From positions 250,501-314,500 of the forward strand of contig NC_134770.1 in the NCBI RefSeq assembly GCF_050436995.1: DNA of 64,000 bases, in the 5' to 3' direction. The translations under genes were made by a program, and so were the position numbers. Below the pieces are notes generated by a model. It had not been told where the DNA came from, did not search any database, and saw only the letters and a list, made by a program, of their open reading frames with translations. Origin of the DNA: Anticarsia gemmatalis (taxonomy: Eukaryota > Arthropoda > Insecta > Lepidoptera > Erebidae). Below are positions 35,430-45,890 of the stretch, piece by piece; position 1 is the first letter of the stretch; the number at the start of each line of letters is the position of its first letter.

Positions 35430-36560
35430 TTTAAGCTTTATAATATTTTTAAATAAAAGCTGTACGATGCAACTAGGGTCCCATTTTCTGATAAAAAAAT
35501 ATCGCAATGAATATGTTGAATAAAAACGTGGACTTGTCTTTTTTTTTCTAATGTGTAGGTTGTGTGAAAACTGAAAAGCCCTACCTTATTTTACTATTTT
35601 AACCTTAGCCGCATAAAATAAGGGGGGAGCCTATAAACATATTTTGGGTACACAAAATTCCGGGTAGCTATTGAGAACATACTAAGAGAACTGAAACTGT
35701 AACAGAAAAAATGTACAGTTACACCTAGTTATTAATAATTTAGTTTAATTTAATTAGTTATTTAGTTAATATTATATGAATCGTTCATGGTTTAGCAGCA
35801 CACCAAGTAGTTTTTAAGGTAAAGTCTCTTAATTATGACACTACTTGTGGCGAAGGAAAAACTATAACCTCCGACTATTCGAAGCTACGTACAAAAATCT
35901 GAAGCACTCACTAAGGGGCGGTTTTGCTCGCGCTTGGAACGTATGTTAGAATAAAGAATCCGTTGTTCTAGTTTAAAATATAAACATGTAACTTTTATCA
36001 AAGATAATAATTAATAGTATAAGGACATAACAATGAATGATTAAAAATAATATTAATTAAGCGTAAACTGTCTCATAAAATCGCTTAAATGAAGTTTAAT
36101 AAAAAGGTAAATCATTTTTATCTTACGCTGCTTTAAAACGGATTGTAAAGTATATACATTATTTAGAGAAAGATTATTATGTTATTCTTGGTGTATTATA
36201 GTATATTTTTGATATAAAACCACCTGAATGAAGTCACAGGCACAACTATATCAATTAAATTTAATAAATTATAAGTTACACTTTTACGCAAGAACTACTG
36301 AACCGATTTTAGAGAAATTTTGTAGAACAATATTTGATATCCCGGTTAACAAATTAATAAAATATATTTGTTAATTAAGTTAATAAATAAATAAAAATAT
36401 GATACATACATAGGGTAGCGGCGGCCATAGCGATCAGTATACCATTGTTGAACGAATGCCTGTTAATAATATGTATGTATATATAATAAGTACATGATTA
36501 ATTGATTGATATGTATAATAAGTAACTTTAATTATATTTTAAATTAATTTCATGTTCATT
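35430..36560. other. non-coding AT-rich DNA
   Basis: No gene or clear repeat is seen. The first exon and promoter of cluster gene 4 should lie here or in 35178-35430, but no phase-1 donor following a suitable ATG was evident. Confidence 0.35.
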
Positions 36561-36563
36561 TTC

Positions 36564-37994
36564 AGCTTAGATTTGTTCCGCATTCGACCCGCGATGTTTT
36601 GCCCCACATAAAAAAATCCGTATTTGCCCTACATTTTATTCCTGTTTTGCCCCGAATGCCATATTTATTCTTAATTTAAGCTTTTATTCCTGTTTTGCCT
36701 CATTTTTCGTTCTTGATTAGCCTCGAATATTTATGAGTTCAGATTTATACTGTTTTAGTACAGACAGCCTAAAAAATCATAAATATTCATTGATATTTTA
36801 TTACAGCTCTTTGCACACAAACTTATGAGCAGGTACAAAATAAGACAATAGATCGGATCGCAACCCGTTTTTTCAAAACCAGTCAAATGTGGTCAGCCAA
36901 TCAGGGACATTATCAGTAAGGGTCGGGCGACACATAGCAAAATGTAGGTAATTAGAATTAGTATTCATTCGTCGTTTGTGTGTTTGAGTTAAAGTGCAAA
37001 GAGGTGTCTAATTCAAATTGAATTTAGTTAACGTTCATTATTTTATTCTAAGTATTAATTGAAAATGGAAGAACCTTTTCAATCTACATCCCTTACAAAC
37101 CTATCGTTTATTAAATCAATACGGGGCGACTCTATGCTTCTGTTCGACGGATATGAACACGTAAATAGGAGAAATAATAAAAATGGTACTATTCCGTCGA
37201 GATGTGTAAATAGAAAATGTAAAGGTGGAGTAGTTACCATTTATAATCATGTAAATAGAATATTGCAACACAATTTTTGCAAACCTAATGTGGCAAAAAA
37301 TTTGATCAAAGAAGAATTGTTTTGTTATAAACAAGAAGCTGCATCTGCGGATGGCAAACCCATCACATCAATTTATAATGAATGCTTAATAAGGATGAAA
37401 AACAGAGGTACAGATCTAGTTGAAGTTTTACCAGAATTATCGAAAATTAAAATTGGTCTCTACAATGCGAGAAACAAATCTCAAAATTTTAAAAAGTCAA
37501 CGTTTAACGCCTCTGAGGTTCAAATACCTAAGGCTTATGAAGACTTTTTACTTTTTGACTACGGGTATAATAAAACAAGAATATTGGCATTTGCTGATCA
37601 AGAAATCAGAAAATATATACAAAATATAGAACATTATCGGAGATGGCACTTTTAAATGTACTGTTAAACCATTCAAACAGTTATATATCATTTATGGAGA
37701 CCTCGGCAGCACTCGGGAGAACATACATGTTGTACCATTAATTTAAGTACATCCTATTGATGGATAAAAAAGAAACAACATACCTACACAATTCCTTGAT
37801 ATTATTGATAAATTAAACCCAGACATAACAAACTGTCGCATTAGCCATAAGACCATTAGGTAGAATCAATTTGTGTGCCTACCATACTCTTTTCAAGTGG
37901 GGCAAAACAAGAATCAAATTAAACATGGGGCGAAAAAGGAATTTTTTGGAATGTGAGGCGAACGAGTGAGGCGAATGCGGAACAAATCTCAGCT
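36564..37994 (+). mobile_element. MULE-type DNA transposon, decayed, 1431 bp
   Basis: The 23-base ends are inverted with one mismatch: agcttagatttgttccgcat then tcg at the left, and cgaatgcggaacaaatctca then gct at the right. Subterminal DNA at both ends has repeated gcccc/ggggc motifs (ttttgccccacat, ttttgccccgaatg, gtggggcaaaac). It encloses the FLYWCH-like frame at 37065-37655 and frameshifted DDE remnants. A clear target-site duplication was not seen. Confidence 0.7.
37065..37655 (+). pseudogene. FLYWCH zinc-finger/MULE transposase fragment
   Basis: The 196-codon frame starts at ATG 37065 (the codons before it are non-ATG). Residues from about 18 to 75 fit a FLYWCH zinc finger of the kind found at the N-terminus of Mutator-like transposases: FIKSIRGDSMLLFDGYEH, CVNRKCKGG, then an HxFC-like end. 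A linker with ECLIRMKNRGTD follows. After a +1 shift near 37639 comes GDGTFKCTVKPFKQLY, the region of the first catalytic Asp. After a further shift near 37748 comes ILLMDKKETTYLHN. The rest of the catalytic core is missing, so it cannot be active. It is plausibly a recent, non-autonomous insertion. Confidence 0.7.
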
Positions 37995-38310
37995 TATAAT
38001 ATCGCCTGGCTTTTTCATCTTTTTAAAATTAATACGTCATGTCACGTGATGGAAAACTAGCACTATTTTGCCCCAGTTGTCTCGTAGCGGGTTAAGTTTT
38101 CCTGAAAATCATGACTCGTATGGGAAGCTCACGGAAAGGTAATTCCCAATATTCCCATAGAGTTGTCGGGACCGGGCCGTGACGGGACAACTTTTTTAGT
38201 GGCAATGGTCCTTTTGAAATACTCACAGATGGACGCAAGGATCTATCTCACTAGTTCCATTGAGTTATTATAGGGCAACAGATACTTGGTACTTTGTATC
38301 AAATTCCCCT

Positions 38311-39215
38311 TTTTTTTTTTTTTTTTTTTTTTTAACTCGGTTAATGCATGAAATTGCATCCCCAGCGCCCGGGGGAGCGCTGGGGTATGTGGGGCTCTCC
38401 GAACCAGAAGGGCTAGGCCTACCCACTAAACCACCGAGGTGTTGCCTCCTCCTCGCCGCATAGTGCCGAGGCCACGGGAACGCCTTTAGGCACACATCCG
38501 CGACCCCGACGCCGCCGTCCACAATGTGGACTCCTCCACAGTGTGGGACGACACCCCAACACACGGGTGCCGTCCCCTCACTATGCCCCCTTGTGCAATG
38601 GCTGGAAAACTCCCCCGAGTTCGCCAGCCATTGGGCCTTCGGAAGCCGGGACAGGCCACGCGCAGATGCGCAGCATGTCCCGGCCGCCGGCGGCGGAAAG
38701 GTGTGTAGGCCGCCGCAACCTTCCCTCCGACCAACGAGCCCGAGAGCGAGATCCCAACGCTCCCGGGCCCTACGGTCCCACCACCAGCCGCCATGGGTTA
38801 AGAGCCGGGTCCGACCGCCCGACCCCCGGCTCCCCACGGCAGCCCCACCGTTGCCGCATCTCACGGTGCGGCCCCGCCCAGTCGCGGAGATAGGATACAT
38901 CCCTTCCTCCGCGACCAGCCCCTCCAAAACCGGCCAGACTGAGTCCACTCAGCCCAGCCGGCTGGCCGCTTTTGGTCCCCCGGACTACAACGGTACCACC
39001 CAGACGGGGAAGCGGCCTCTCCTCCATCAGCCGCCATGGGTTAAGAGCCGGGTCCGACCGCCCGACCCCCGGCTCCCCACGGCAGCCCCACCGTTGCCGC
39101 ATCTCGCGGTACTGCCCCGCCCAGTCGCGGAGGATAGGGTTTAGCTACCTCCCTTCCTCCGCGACTAGCCTCTCCTAAACCGGCCAGGCTTACGTCGCCT
39201 AGGCCCAGCCGGCCG
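38311..39215 (-). mobile_element. 5'-truncated non-LTR retrotransposon or SINE-like retroposon, GC-rich
   Basis: The insert is flanked by aattcccct at 38302-38310 and again at 39216-39224, a 9-base target-site duplication. A T run at 38311-38333 is a poly(A) tail on the minus strand. The body is strikingly GC-rich compared with the AT-rich surroundings. It has no domain I recognise; the many long open frames on both strands are a GC effect. It is probably the 3' region of a LINE or a retroposed transcript. Confidence 0.7.
38785..39210. repeat. 243-bp tandem repeat inside the GC-rich retroposon
   Basis: The text cagccgccatgggttaagag begins at 38785 and again at 39028, and the following 90 or so bases are nearly identical, giving a 243-base unit. 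The second unit is cut by the end of the insertion. Confidence 0.7.
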
Positions 39216-39652
39216 AATTCCCCTGGTGGAGTGCAGTGCTAGTGTTTGGTACCAAAAGTCCCATTGTGGCAATATACGGCACTAGTAAACCAAGTGACAA
39301 TGATGGTCTTAATTAACCCCGGGAAACAAATATTCCTAAGAAGTAAGAATGTTAAATTATGAACAAACAAATTTTTCATCATAAATATGTTCACAAAGAT
39401 GACGACTATAAGTGAAACTAATTAATCATTTACACGCATAATAAATAAAAAGTAACATTTAATGGGTTTTTCTAACAAAATCTAATTAATAATAACATGA
39501 CTGATTGATTATGTGATTCGATTACAATATAATTAGTTGACGTACATACTAACGTACTATCACGCCTCATATACCCTTGGGTGTAGGCAGAGGTGTTTGA
39601 AATACACCCACTTTTTACCACTTTAACGTTAAATTTTTTATCTCTATGTGGG

Positions 39653-39900
39653 ATAGTTGACCCGCGCAATTTCTCTTGCGTCATATAAGAGAGAATGGGT
39701 CATATTTTTTCCCGCTTTTGTAACAGTTTTTACTGGTACTCTGCTTTTATTGGTCATAGCGTGTTAATATATAGCCTTCCTCGATAAATGGGCTATGTAA
39801 CACTGGAAGATTTTTTTTAATCGGACCAGCAGTTCCTGATTTTAGCGCGTTCAAACAAACAAACAAACTCTTCAGCCTTATAGTTAGTAATAGTATAGAT
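39653..39900 (-). mobile_element. Helitron-like element, family 1, diverged
   Basis: It follows the family order on the reverse strand (ttgacccgcgcaatttctct to cttcagccttatag then agtatagat) but has lost the CTAG end. Confidence 0.5.
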
Positions 39901-40041
39901 AGATACTCAGAAAGTCATGCAAAATTAAAAAAAAAATGTTTTAACAAAACTTTGTGACTGCCCTGGTATTGGTGGGACTATTGCCCTATACTGAGAACGT
40001 TACGTAGTTCTGCGAACTACTAATAAGTAGTAATAAAATAA

Positions 40042-40306
40042 AAATTCTACCATTTGACGTCTCCGTCATGAAATCTACCCGGAAAAACTACCATGTGACG
40101 TCCTCATCAGTGAATCTTCCAGGAAAATTCTACCATGTGATTTCTTCATCATAAAATCTACCAGGAAAATTCTACCATGGGACGTCTTCATTATGAAATC
40201 TACCAAGCAACGTCATTCTTCCAGGAAAATTCTACCATGTGACGTCGTCATTACGAAATCTGTAAGGAAAAGCTACCATGCGACGTCTTCGTCATGAAAT
40301 CTACTT
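40042..40306. repeat. 42-bp tandem repeat with TGACGTC motifs
   Basis: Six units begin at about 40048, 40089, 40131, 40173, 40233 and 40274. The consensus is ctaccatgtgacgtcttcat then catgaaatctaccaggaaaa. Four units keep a gacgtc core in a TGACGTC or GGACGTC setting, and the fourth unit has an 18-base insertion. The array ends about 260 bases upstream of the TATA box of cluster gene 5. Confidence 0.7.
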
Positions 40307-40307
40307 T

Positions 40308-40386
40308 TTGGTCCTACTCAGGATTCAAACCCGAGACCTCTCGTGCGGCAGTAGCCACACACTACCGACCGCGCCACAGAGGCAGT
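40308..40386 (-). repeat. SINE-A head fragment
   Basis: The text ggattcaaacccgagacctc to cgcgccacagaggcagt is the reversed tRNA-like head with its box B and box A. Confidence 0.55.
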
Positions 40387-40564
40387 TAAATAAAATAAAT
40401 ACATTAAAATTCCCAAGATATTTTATGGAATTTTACTTTGCTAATTTTTATAAACATACTCAATAATTCAAAATGTATGTATTACATTTTAATTTAAAAT
40501 CTTTGTAAATGATTATTGAAAATAAATCATTACAAAAGTAATTATTGAAATAATTTGTGATAAG

Positions 40565-40574
40565 TATATAAATA
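40565..40574 (+). promoter_or_regulatory. TATA box of cluster gene 5
   Basis: TATATAAATA lies 72 bases upstream of the ATG at 40637, predicting a start of transcription near 40595. Confidence 0.5.
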
Positions 40575-40636
40575 AAATGTCTTGGTGTTAATATTCACAC
40601 AATCTCCGCTCTCAACAAAGAATCTGAAAAGGTGTA

Positions 40637-41597
40637 ATGTCGTCTTCTAGATTTTTTAATTGTGAGTATATTAAGCTTTTGCTTTATGTAGCATACCTTA
40701 CATTTTCAAATTTAACCTGTTACTGTCCCACTGCTGGACAAGGGTCCCCCGTAATGACGGAGAGGTTAGGCCTTGAGTCCACCACTTTGGCCAATTGCGG
40801 GTTAGAGTCTTTACATACCTTCAGCACAGCATGTTGGAACAGTTCTAAAGCATGACTCTCACGGAGTAACTTTAAAAATTAAAGATAAATAATAATTAAT
40901 TAATATTCAGAAACATAGTCTGTGAATATTATAAATATGAAATTACGAAATAATGAAAATGACATTATTTCGTTCTTTCCATTCTTTCGTTTTTTTATTC
41001 TTTCGTACTTTCGTTCCTTCGTACTTTAACGAAACGTTCCTTCTTTAAACTCACGATCGGCTAGGTTGAATACATGGGCAGGACTCTACAAATTTCATTT
41101 TTGTTTCAGCTTTTATTCTTGCAGCCTTCGTGCTGTGTTCAACATACTCGTGCGCATCAAACCACGAAGATGCCTCTCACGACGCTGGCATCAAGTTGAC
41201 AGACACAGAGCGAGCTAACTATTCCTCTCTCCAATCGAAAATTAGTTTGAGAGATAAACAGGACACAGCTCATGTCTCAAATCGTAATGACACAAAACTG
41301 GCCACGCTCGAAGCTGCTCTCATTAAACACCTCAAGAAGACCTTAGAATCAAACGATGATAGTTCCTGGCTAAGAACCATGTTGTTTTACAACCAAAACA
41401 CTCATGACCTCATAAAGAATCTAATTGATCGTAATGGTGGTTTGGAGAAGCTTAACGAGGCACAAAAGAAAGAAATGGATATCATATCTAATATTATCGA
41501 CAATATTGATACAAGTAATAATGATAAAGTTCTTTTAAAAGCAGCGCAGTTACTTCTTACGCGCATTGAGGAGACGAAACTTGGAAACTTAATATAA
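40637..41597 (+). CDS. small secreted protein, MSSS subfamily (cluster gene 5)
   Basis: Two exons are proposed: 40637-40661 (ATG, eight codons plus one base, donor T|GTGAGT) and 41110-41597 (acceptor ttgtttcag). The product is 170 residues starting MSSSRFFNSFILAAFVLCS, a good signal peptide ending near YSCA. The mature part starts SNHEDASHDAG and holds a helical region with LFYNQNTHDLIKNLIDRNGG, EAQKKEMDIISNIID and LLKAAQLLLTRI. It aligns in layout with the other cluster genes but has no KPS linker and no Gly-Cys tail, and is closest to gene 9 at 51 kb. An alternative acceptor 15 bases later (tcttgcag) would keep the frame and shorten the signal peptide. The 448-base intron contains repeat W. 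Family and function are not recognised. Confidence 0.75.
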
Positions 41598-42212
41598 TCT
41601 AACGACATTAATATCTCATCTAAATTTTGCTTAACGCTGGTTACGAGTACTACGCACCTAACCTGATCATGTAAAAAAAATCCTTAATCTATATTCATTC
41701 TACCTACGGGGCCAAAATATCTGAGCGTTACATATGTATACAGGGTGTCCCAAAACTCAACGATAATCTGAGACAGGATGAAAGGCCAAGTCATACCGGT
41801 TCTAGAAATTTTTTTAAAAAAATTCCATGTCACTTAGTTCAGCAATAATAGACATTTTTCAAAAAAGTTAAAATTCCACACCCTTGCTCGCATTTTCAAG
41901 TCCTGTGATAACCAATGTCACAATTTGGCTGTGTTTTTTTGAATTTCGTGATCTTCATGAAATATGCTATTAATCGTAAAACAAATTTATGCACAAAACA
42001 TTGTTAATTTCATAAAAAAAGTTAAGTTTTAGTGAGTCACGATTCACAAAAATATCGTTAGTTAACTTTGACGCTTCGTATTGAAAAAAAAAATGTACTA
42101 CACTACCCTTGGCAAGTTATTTCAAAAGTTGGCGCATTTAATCAAGATTTCAAAATGGTGCAACACTTGCCACTTTTCTTTCCATTAAAAATGTTATTTT
42201 TATTTGAACGAG

Positions 42213-42485
42213 GAGTATCCTCGCAAATGGATCGGACGCAGTGATTCAATTTTATGACCTCCTCGTTCCCCCGATCAAAATCCAGTAGATATTTTTGACT
42301 GGGAATGCATAAAAGAAAAAGTCTATTCGAAATCAATACAAAATCTATCAGAACTTCGCCAGAAAATTGACACAGCGTCAGAGGAAATAAATGCAAGGAA
42401 TTTTGCTTAACTGGTGCAAAGGTCTTTTGTAAGGCGTTGCAGAGCCTGTATTCGTGACAGAGGAAAACAATTCGGATTACTTTAG
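42213..42485 (+). pseudogene. C-terminal transposase remnant, left arm
   Basis: In this frame the text reads EYPRKWIGRSDSIL, a stop where Trp is expected, then PPRSPDQNPVDIFDWECIK. That matches the third catalytic Asp region of insect Tc1/mariner-type DDE/D transposases (W-PPRSPDxxPxDxFxW). It continues VYSKSIQNLSELRQKI and ends in CRACIRDRGKQFGLL. A second stop lies before LVQRSF. The N-terminal two thirds, including the DNA-binding domain, are absent, so it cannot be functional. Confidence 0.7.
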
Positions 42486-42639
42486 TTTAAGGAGACTAAT
42501 TAAATAAGAATGATGGTTCGTTCATTGTTTTTTTTTTAATTATTATTACCTATTATGTTTTTTACATTAAATATTGGTTATGGAATGACTCAATTACCTC
42601 TTTACTAAAAATAATTGCTTTCCTCTGTCACGAATACAG

Positions 42640-42873
42640 GCTCTGCAACGCCTTACAAAAGACCTTTGCACCAGTCAAGCAAAATTCCTTGCATTTATTT
42701 CCTCTGACGCTGTGTCAATTTTCTGGCGAAGTTCTGATAGATTTTGTATTGATTTCGAATAGACTTTTTCTTTTATGCATTCCCAGTCAAAAATATCTAC
42801 TGGATTTTGATCGGGGGAACGAGGAGGTCATAAAATTGAATCACTGCGTCCGATCCATTTGCGAGGATACTCC
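42640..42873 (-). pseudogene. C-terminal transposase remnant, right arm (inverted copy)
   Basis: It is the mirror copy of the left-arm remnant, on the minus strand, with the same in-frame stops. The 84-codon frames on the opposite strand of each arm (ending CCTILKS) are antisense shadows. Confidence 0.65.
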
Positions 42874-43636
42874 TCGTTCAAATAAAAATAACATTTTTAA
42901 TGGAAAGAAAAGTGGCAAGTGTTGCACCATTTTGAAATCTTGATTAAATGCGCCAACTTTTGAAATAACTTGCCAAGGGTAGTGTAGTACATTTTTTTTT
43001 CAATACGAAGCGTCAAAGTTAACTAACGATATTTTTGTGAATCGTGACTCACTAAAACTTAACTTTTTTTATGAAATTAACAATGTTTTGTGCATAAATT
43101 TGTTTTACGATTAATAGCATATTTCATGAAGATCACGGAATTCAAAAAAACACAGCCAAATTGTGACATTGGTTATCACAGGACTTGAAAATGCGAGCAA
43201 GGGTGTGGAATTTTAACTTTTTTGAAAAATGTCTATTATTGCTGAACTAAGTGGCATGGAATTTTTTTTTAATTTTTTCTAGAACCGGTATGACTTGGCC
43301 TTTCATCCTGTCTCAGATTATCGTTGAGTTTTGGGACACCCTGTATATAAATTATCTTTTATGTACATTTTTTTATTTTAATTCTTTATTATTTTATCTT
43401 TATATAATATACATAAAATAATACAACTGTAGCGCAATCTGCCATCTGCCAGCGAGAATGAACAACGTTACCGAAACTGTAAGTGACCGTTGCAATATAT
43501 CCCAAAAACTTGTTGCGGTCGGTTCAAGGAAAATATGAACTAGTGAGATTGCTGCTAAGGAAACTCTAGGGAAGGTTTCTGAGGACTTCTGGACTTTTCA
43601 CAAGCTAATGCTTGGTGTTTTTAACTACTATCTATC

Positions 43637-44075
43637 TTCTTGTTTGGCGCAGTGGTTTAAGCGGTCACCCCGCCGCAACCGGAGCGCCGCGTGTGGTGGG
43701 TTCGAATCCCACCCGGGACAAATCTTTGTATGATGAGCACAAGTATTTGTTCTGAGCCTGGATGTTAATCTAATATATAAAATTCTCGCGTCACAGTTTT
43801 CGTTACCGTACTCCTCCGAAGCGGCTTGACCGATTCTCATGAATTTTGTGAGCATATTGAGAATCGGCCAGCATTTATTTTTATACCCCTAAGTGACATT
43901 TTTTTTAATTATATGGCAAGACAATGTTTGCCGGGTCAGCTAGTGTATCTACATAAGTTTGTATGTATTTAGAAGTATATAAGTATGTTTATCAGTTATT
44001 TGGTTACCATAGTACAAACTCTGCTTAGTTTGGAATCAAATGACCGTGTGTGAGTTGTCCCATCATATTTATTTA
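43637..44075 (+). repeat. SINE-D, split by a nested Helitron
   Basis: The tRNA-like head is ttggcgcagtggtttaagcg with box B ggttcgaatcccaccc. The body tttgttctgagcctgg stops at 43768 and resumes after 43943 with gtatgtatttagaagtatat, ending gaccgtgtgtgagttgtcc. The unsplit copy at 56531-56781 confirms the original order. Confidence 0.7.
43769..43943 (+). mobile_element. Helitron-like element, family 2, nested
   Basis: This 175-base insert begins TC in tctaatatataaaattctcg and ends gccgggtcag then CTAG. The host SINE reads gttaa before it and t after it, so the insertion lies between A and T as Helitrons require. Confidence 0.7.
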
Positions 44076-44499
44076 TTTATTATTCTTGGCTCGATGGAAT
44101 CCAGATACCGTATGAAGGAGCTCCTCTTCAGTGATGACGGAGACAGCCAGAGTGTCAATCAATGGGTACTGATATCCTTCGATGTTCAGCTATAAAGTAT
44201 TAATATTTTTTTTTATAATGTCTAAGATATTTTTTAATAAATTGTTAGGTACTCGCACATTATTGCATAACTACATATGTCAATTTATCGTGTATTCGTA
44301 ACGTAAATATATTATGTAAAACTGTGTGTGTGTTATTATTTGAAGTTTTACTTCTCGTTTTCTATGTTTTGGGCTAATAAACAAAAATAATTAATGTTAT
44401 AAAGTATTTTCTACTATACGTGTATTCTTTGCTCAAAGGTAAAAAATGGTGATCGTGAATAAACACCGTTTATTATAAAATCTGTTGAGGAGTAAAGAT

Positions 44500-45480
44500 C
44501 GCCCCTTTCTTCTTTCTTCTTTCATTCTTTCATCCACTCATTCGTTCATTCTTCAAATCACTCATTCGTGCATTCTTACAATAATTATTTCTTCCGTTTT
44601 TTTATTTAATTATTCTTAAGCAACTACCAGTAAGCATGGGGAGCTCGTTCGTTCCTATAAAAATGAAAAAGTGAAAAAACGGTAGAATGAATATTACTGT
44701 AAGAATGCACGAATGAGTGACTTAAAGAATGAATGAATGAGTGGATGAAAAAATGCACGAATATGTGAATGATAGAATGAGCGAATGAGTTTTTGAAAGA
44801 ATGAACGAATGAGTGAATGAAAGATTAAGAGAAACATTGATCGTAGGAATGAATGAATGAGTGAATGAAAGAATGACCAATGAACGATCGAAAGAATCAA
44901 CGAATGAGTGATTGAAAGAATGAACGAATGAATGAGGGAAAGAAAGATCGAATGAGTGAATAAAAGCATGAACGAATGAGTTTTTGAAAGAATTAACAAA
45001 TGAGTGAATGAAAAAATTAACGAATGAGTGAATGAAAAATTAAGAGAAACAATGATCGAAGGAATTAATGAATGTAAGAATGACCGAATGAATGAATGGA
45101 ACAATCATCGAAAGAATCACCGAATGAGCGAATGAAATATTGAACAAATGAATGAGTGACATAAAAAACGAATGATTGAATGAAAGAATGAACGAATGAG
45201 TGAATGAAAGAGTAAATTATATACTGATCGAAAGAATGAATGAATTATAGAATGAAAGAATTAACGAAACAGTGATCGAAAGAATGACAGAGTGGGTAAT
45301 TGAAAGAATGAACGAATCAGTGATCGAAAGAATGAACGAATGATTGAGCGAAAGAATGAACGAATGAGTGGGTGAAAGAATAAACGAAACAGTGATCTTA
45401 AGACTGAATGAATGAACGAACGAAGGAACGAACGGTCGCAAAAAATAAGGGACCAAGGAACGAAAATCTTAAAGAAAGAA
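44500..45480. repeat. degenerate gaatga minisatellite with an inverted flank
   Basis: From 44690 to about 45440 the DNA is a degenerate array of gaatgaacgaatgagtgaat type text. The segment at 44525-44585 is the same repeat in the opposite orientation (ccactcattcgttcattc), so it can pair with 44698-44750. The Ser/His/Leu-rich open frames on the minus strand are products of the repeat, not genes. Confidence 0.7.
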
Positions 45481-45890
45481 GGTCAGAAAGTAACTTTAGT
45501 AAAAATAACTTTTATGAAGCATGCAAGTTTTTATTGCATATGATAATTATTTCAAGAGCTAACATATTTTCGTAAATCCTTTGTGAGTTGCCAAAAATCA
45601 ATTCGACTATTTGTGTGGTAGTCGAATGCTAAGATAACTCGGCTTTAAATATCAAAGGAAGATGAATTACACTTTATTATTCTTCTATCAACAAAATAAA
45701 TAATATAATACTTTTATTTATGTATATTTTAAGAGAACAATACTGTGTTGATACAGTATCAATATTAAAACTATTCAGGTAGGTATAAGACAAATAAATA
45801 AATTATGAAAAAATCATTTGTGCTTACAAAATTAATATGCACAATTAATAAAACTGCTTTAAACACGATAATTTAAATTCTTATGAGCTA

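Larger units (their letters stand above)
41737..43347. mobile_element. 1.6 kb near-perfect palindrome from a Tc1/mariner-type transposon
   Basis: Arms 41737-42466 and 42619-43347 (about 730 bases each) are inverted copies with only a few mismatches, around a 152-base spacer. The outer ends read cagggtgtcccaaaactcaa, flanked by TA on both sides, as expected for Tc1/mariner-type elements. Each arm encodes the last part of a transposase. The high arm identity implies a young element. Confidence 0.8.

Noticed and set aside
38268..39178. Several long overlapping open frames on both strands
   Set aside because: They fall inside the GC-rich retroposon, overlap each other in different frames and show no domain. 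Few stop codons are expected by base composition alone.
42142..42943. Two identical 84-codon open frames on opposite strands
   Set aside because: They are antisense to the transposase remnants in the two arms of the palindrome.
44694..45456. Ser/His/Phe-rich open frames on the minus strand
   Set aside because: They are translations of the degenerate gaatga minisatellite.
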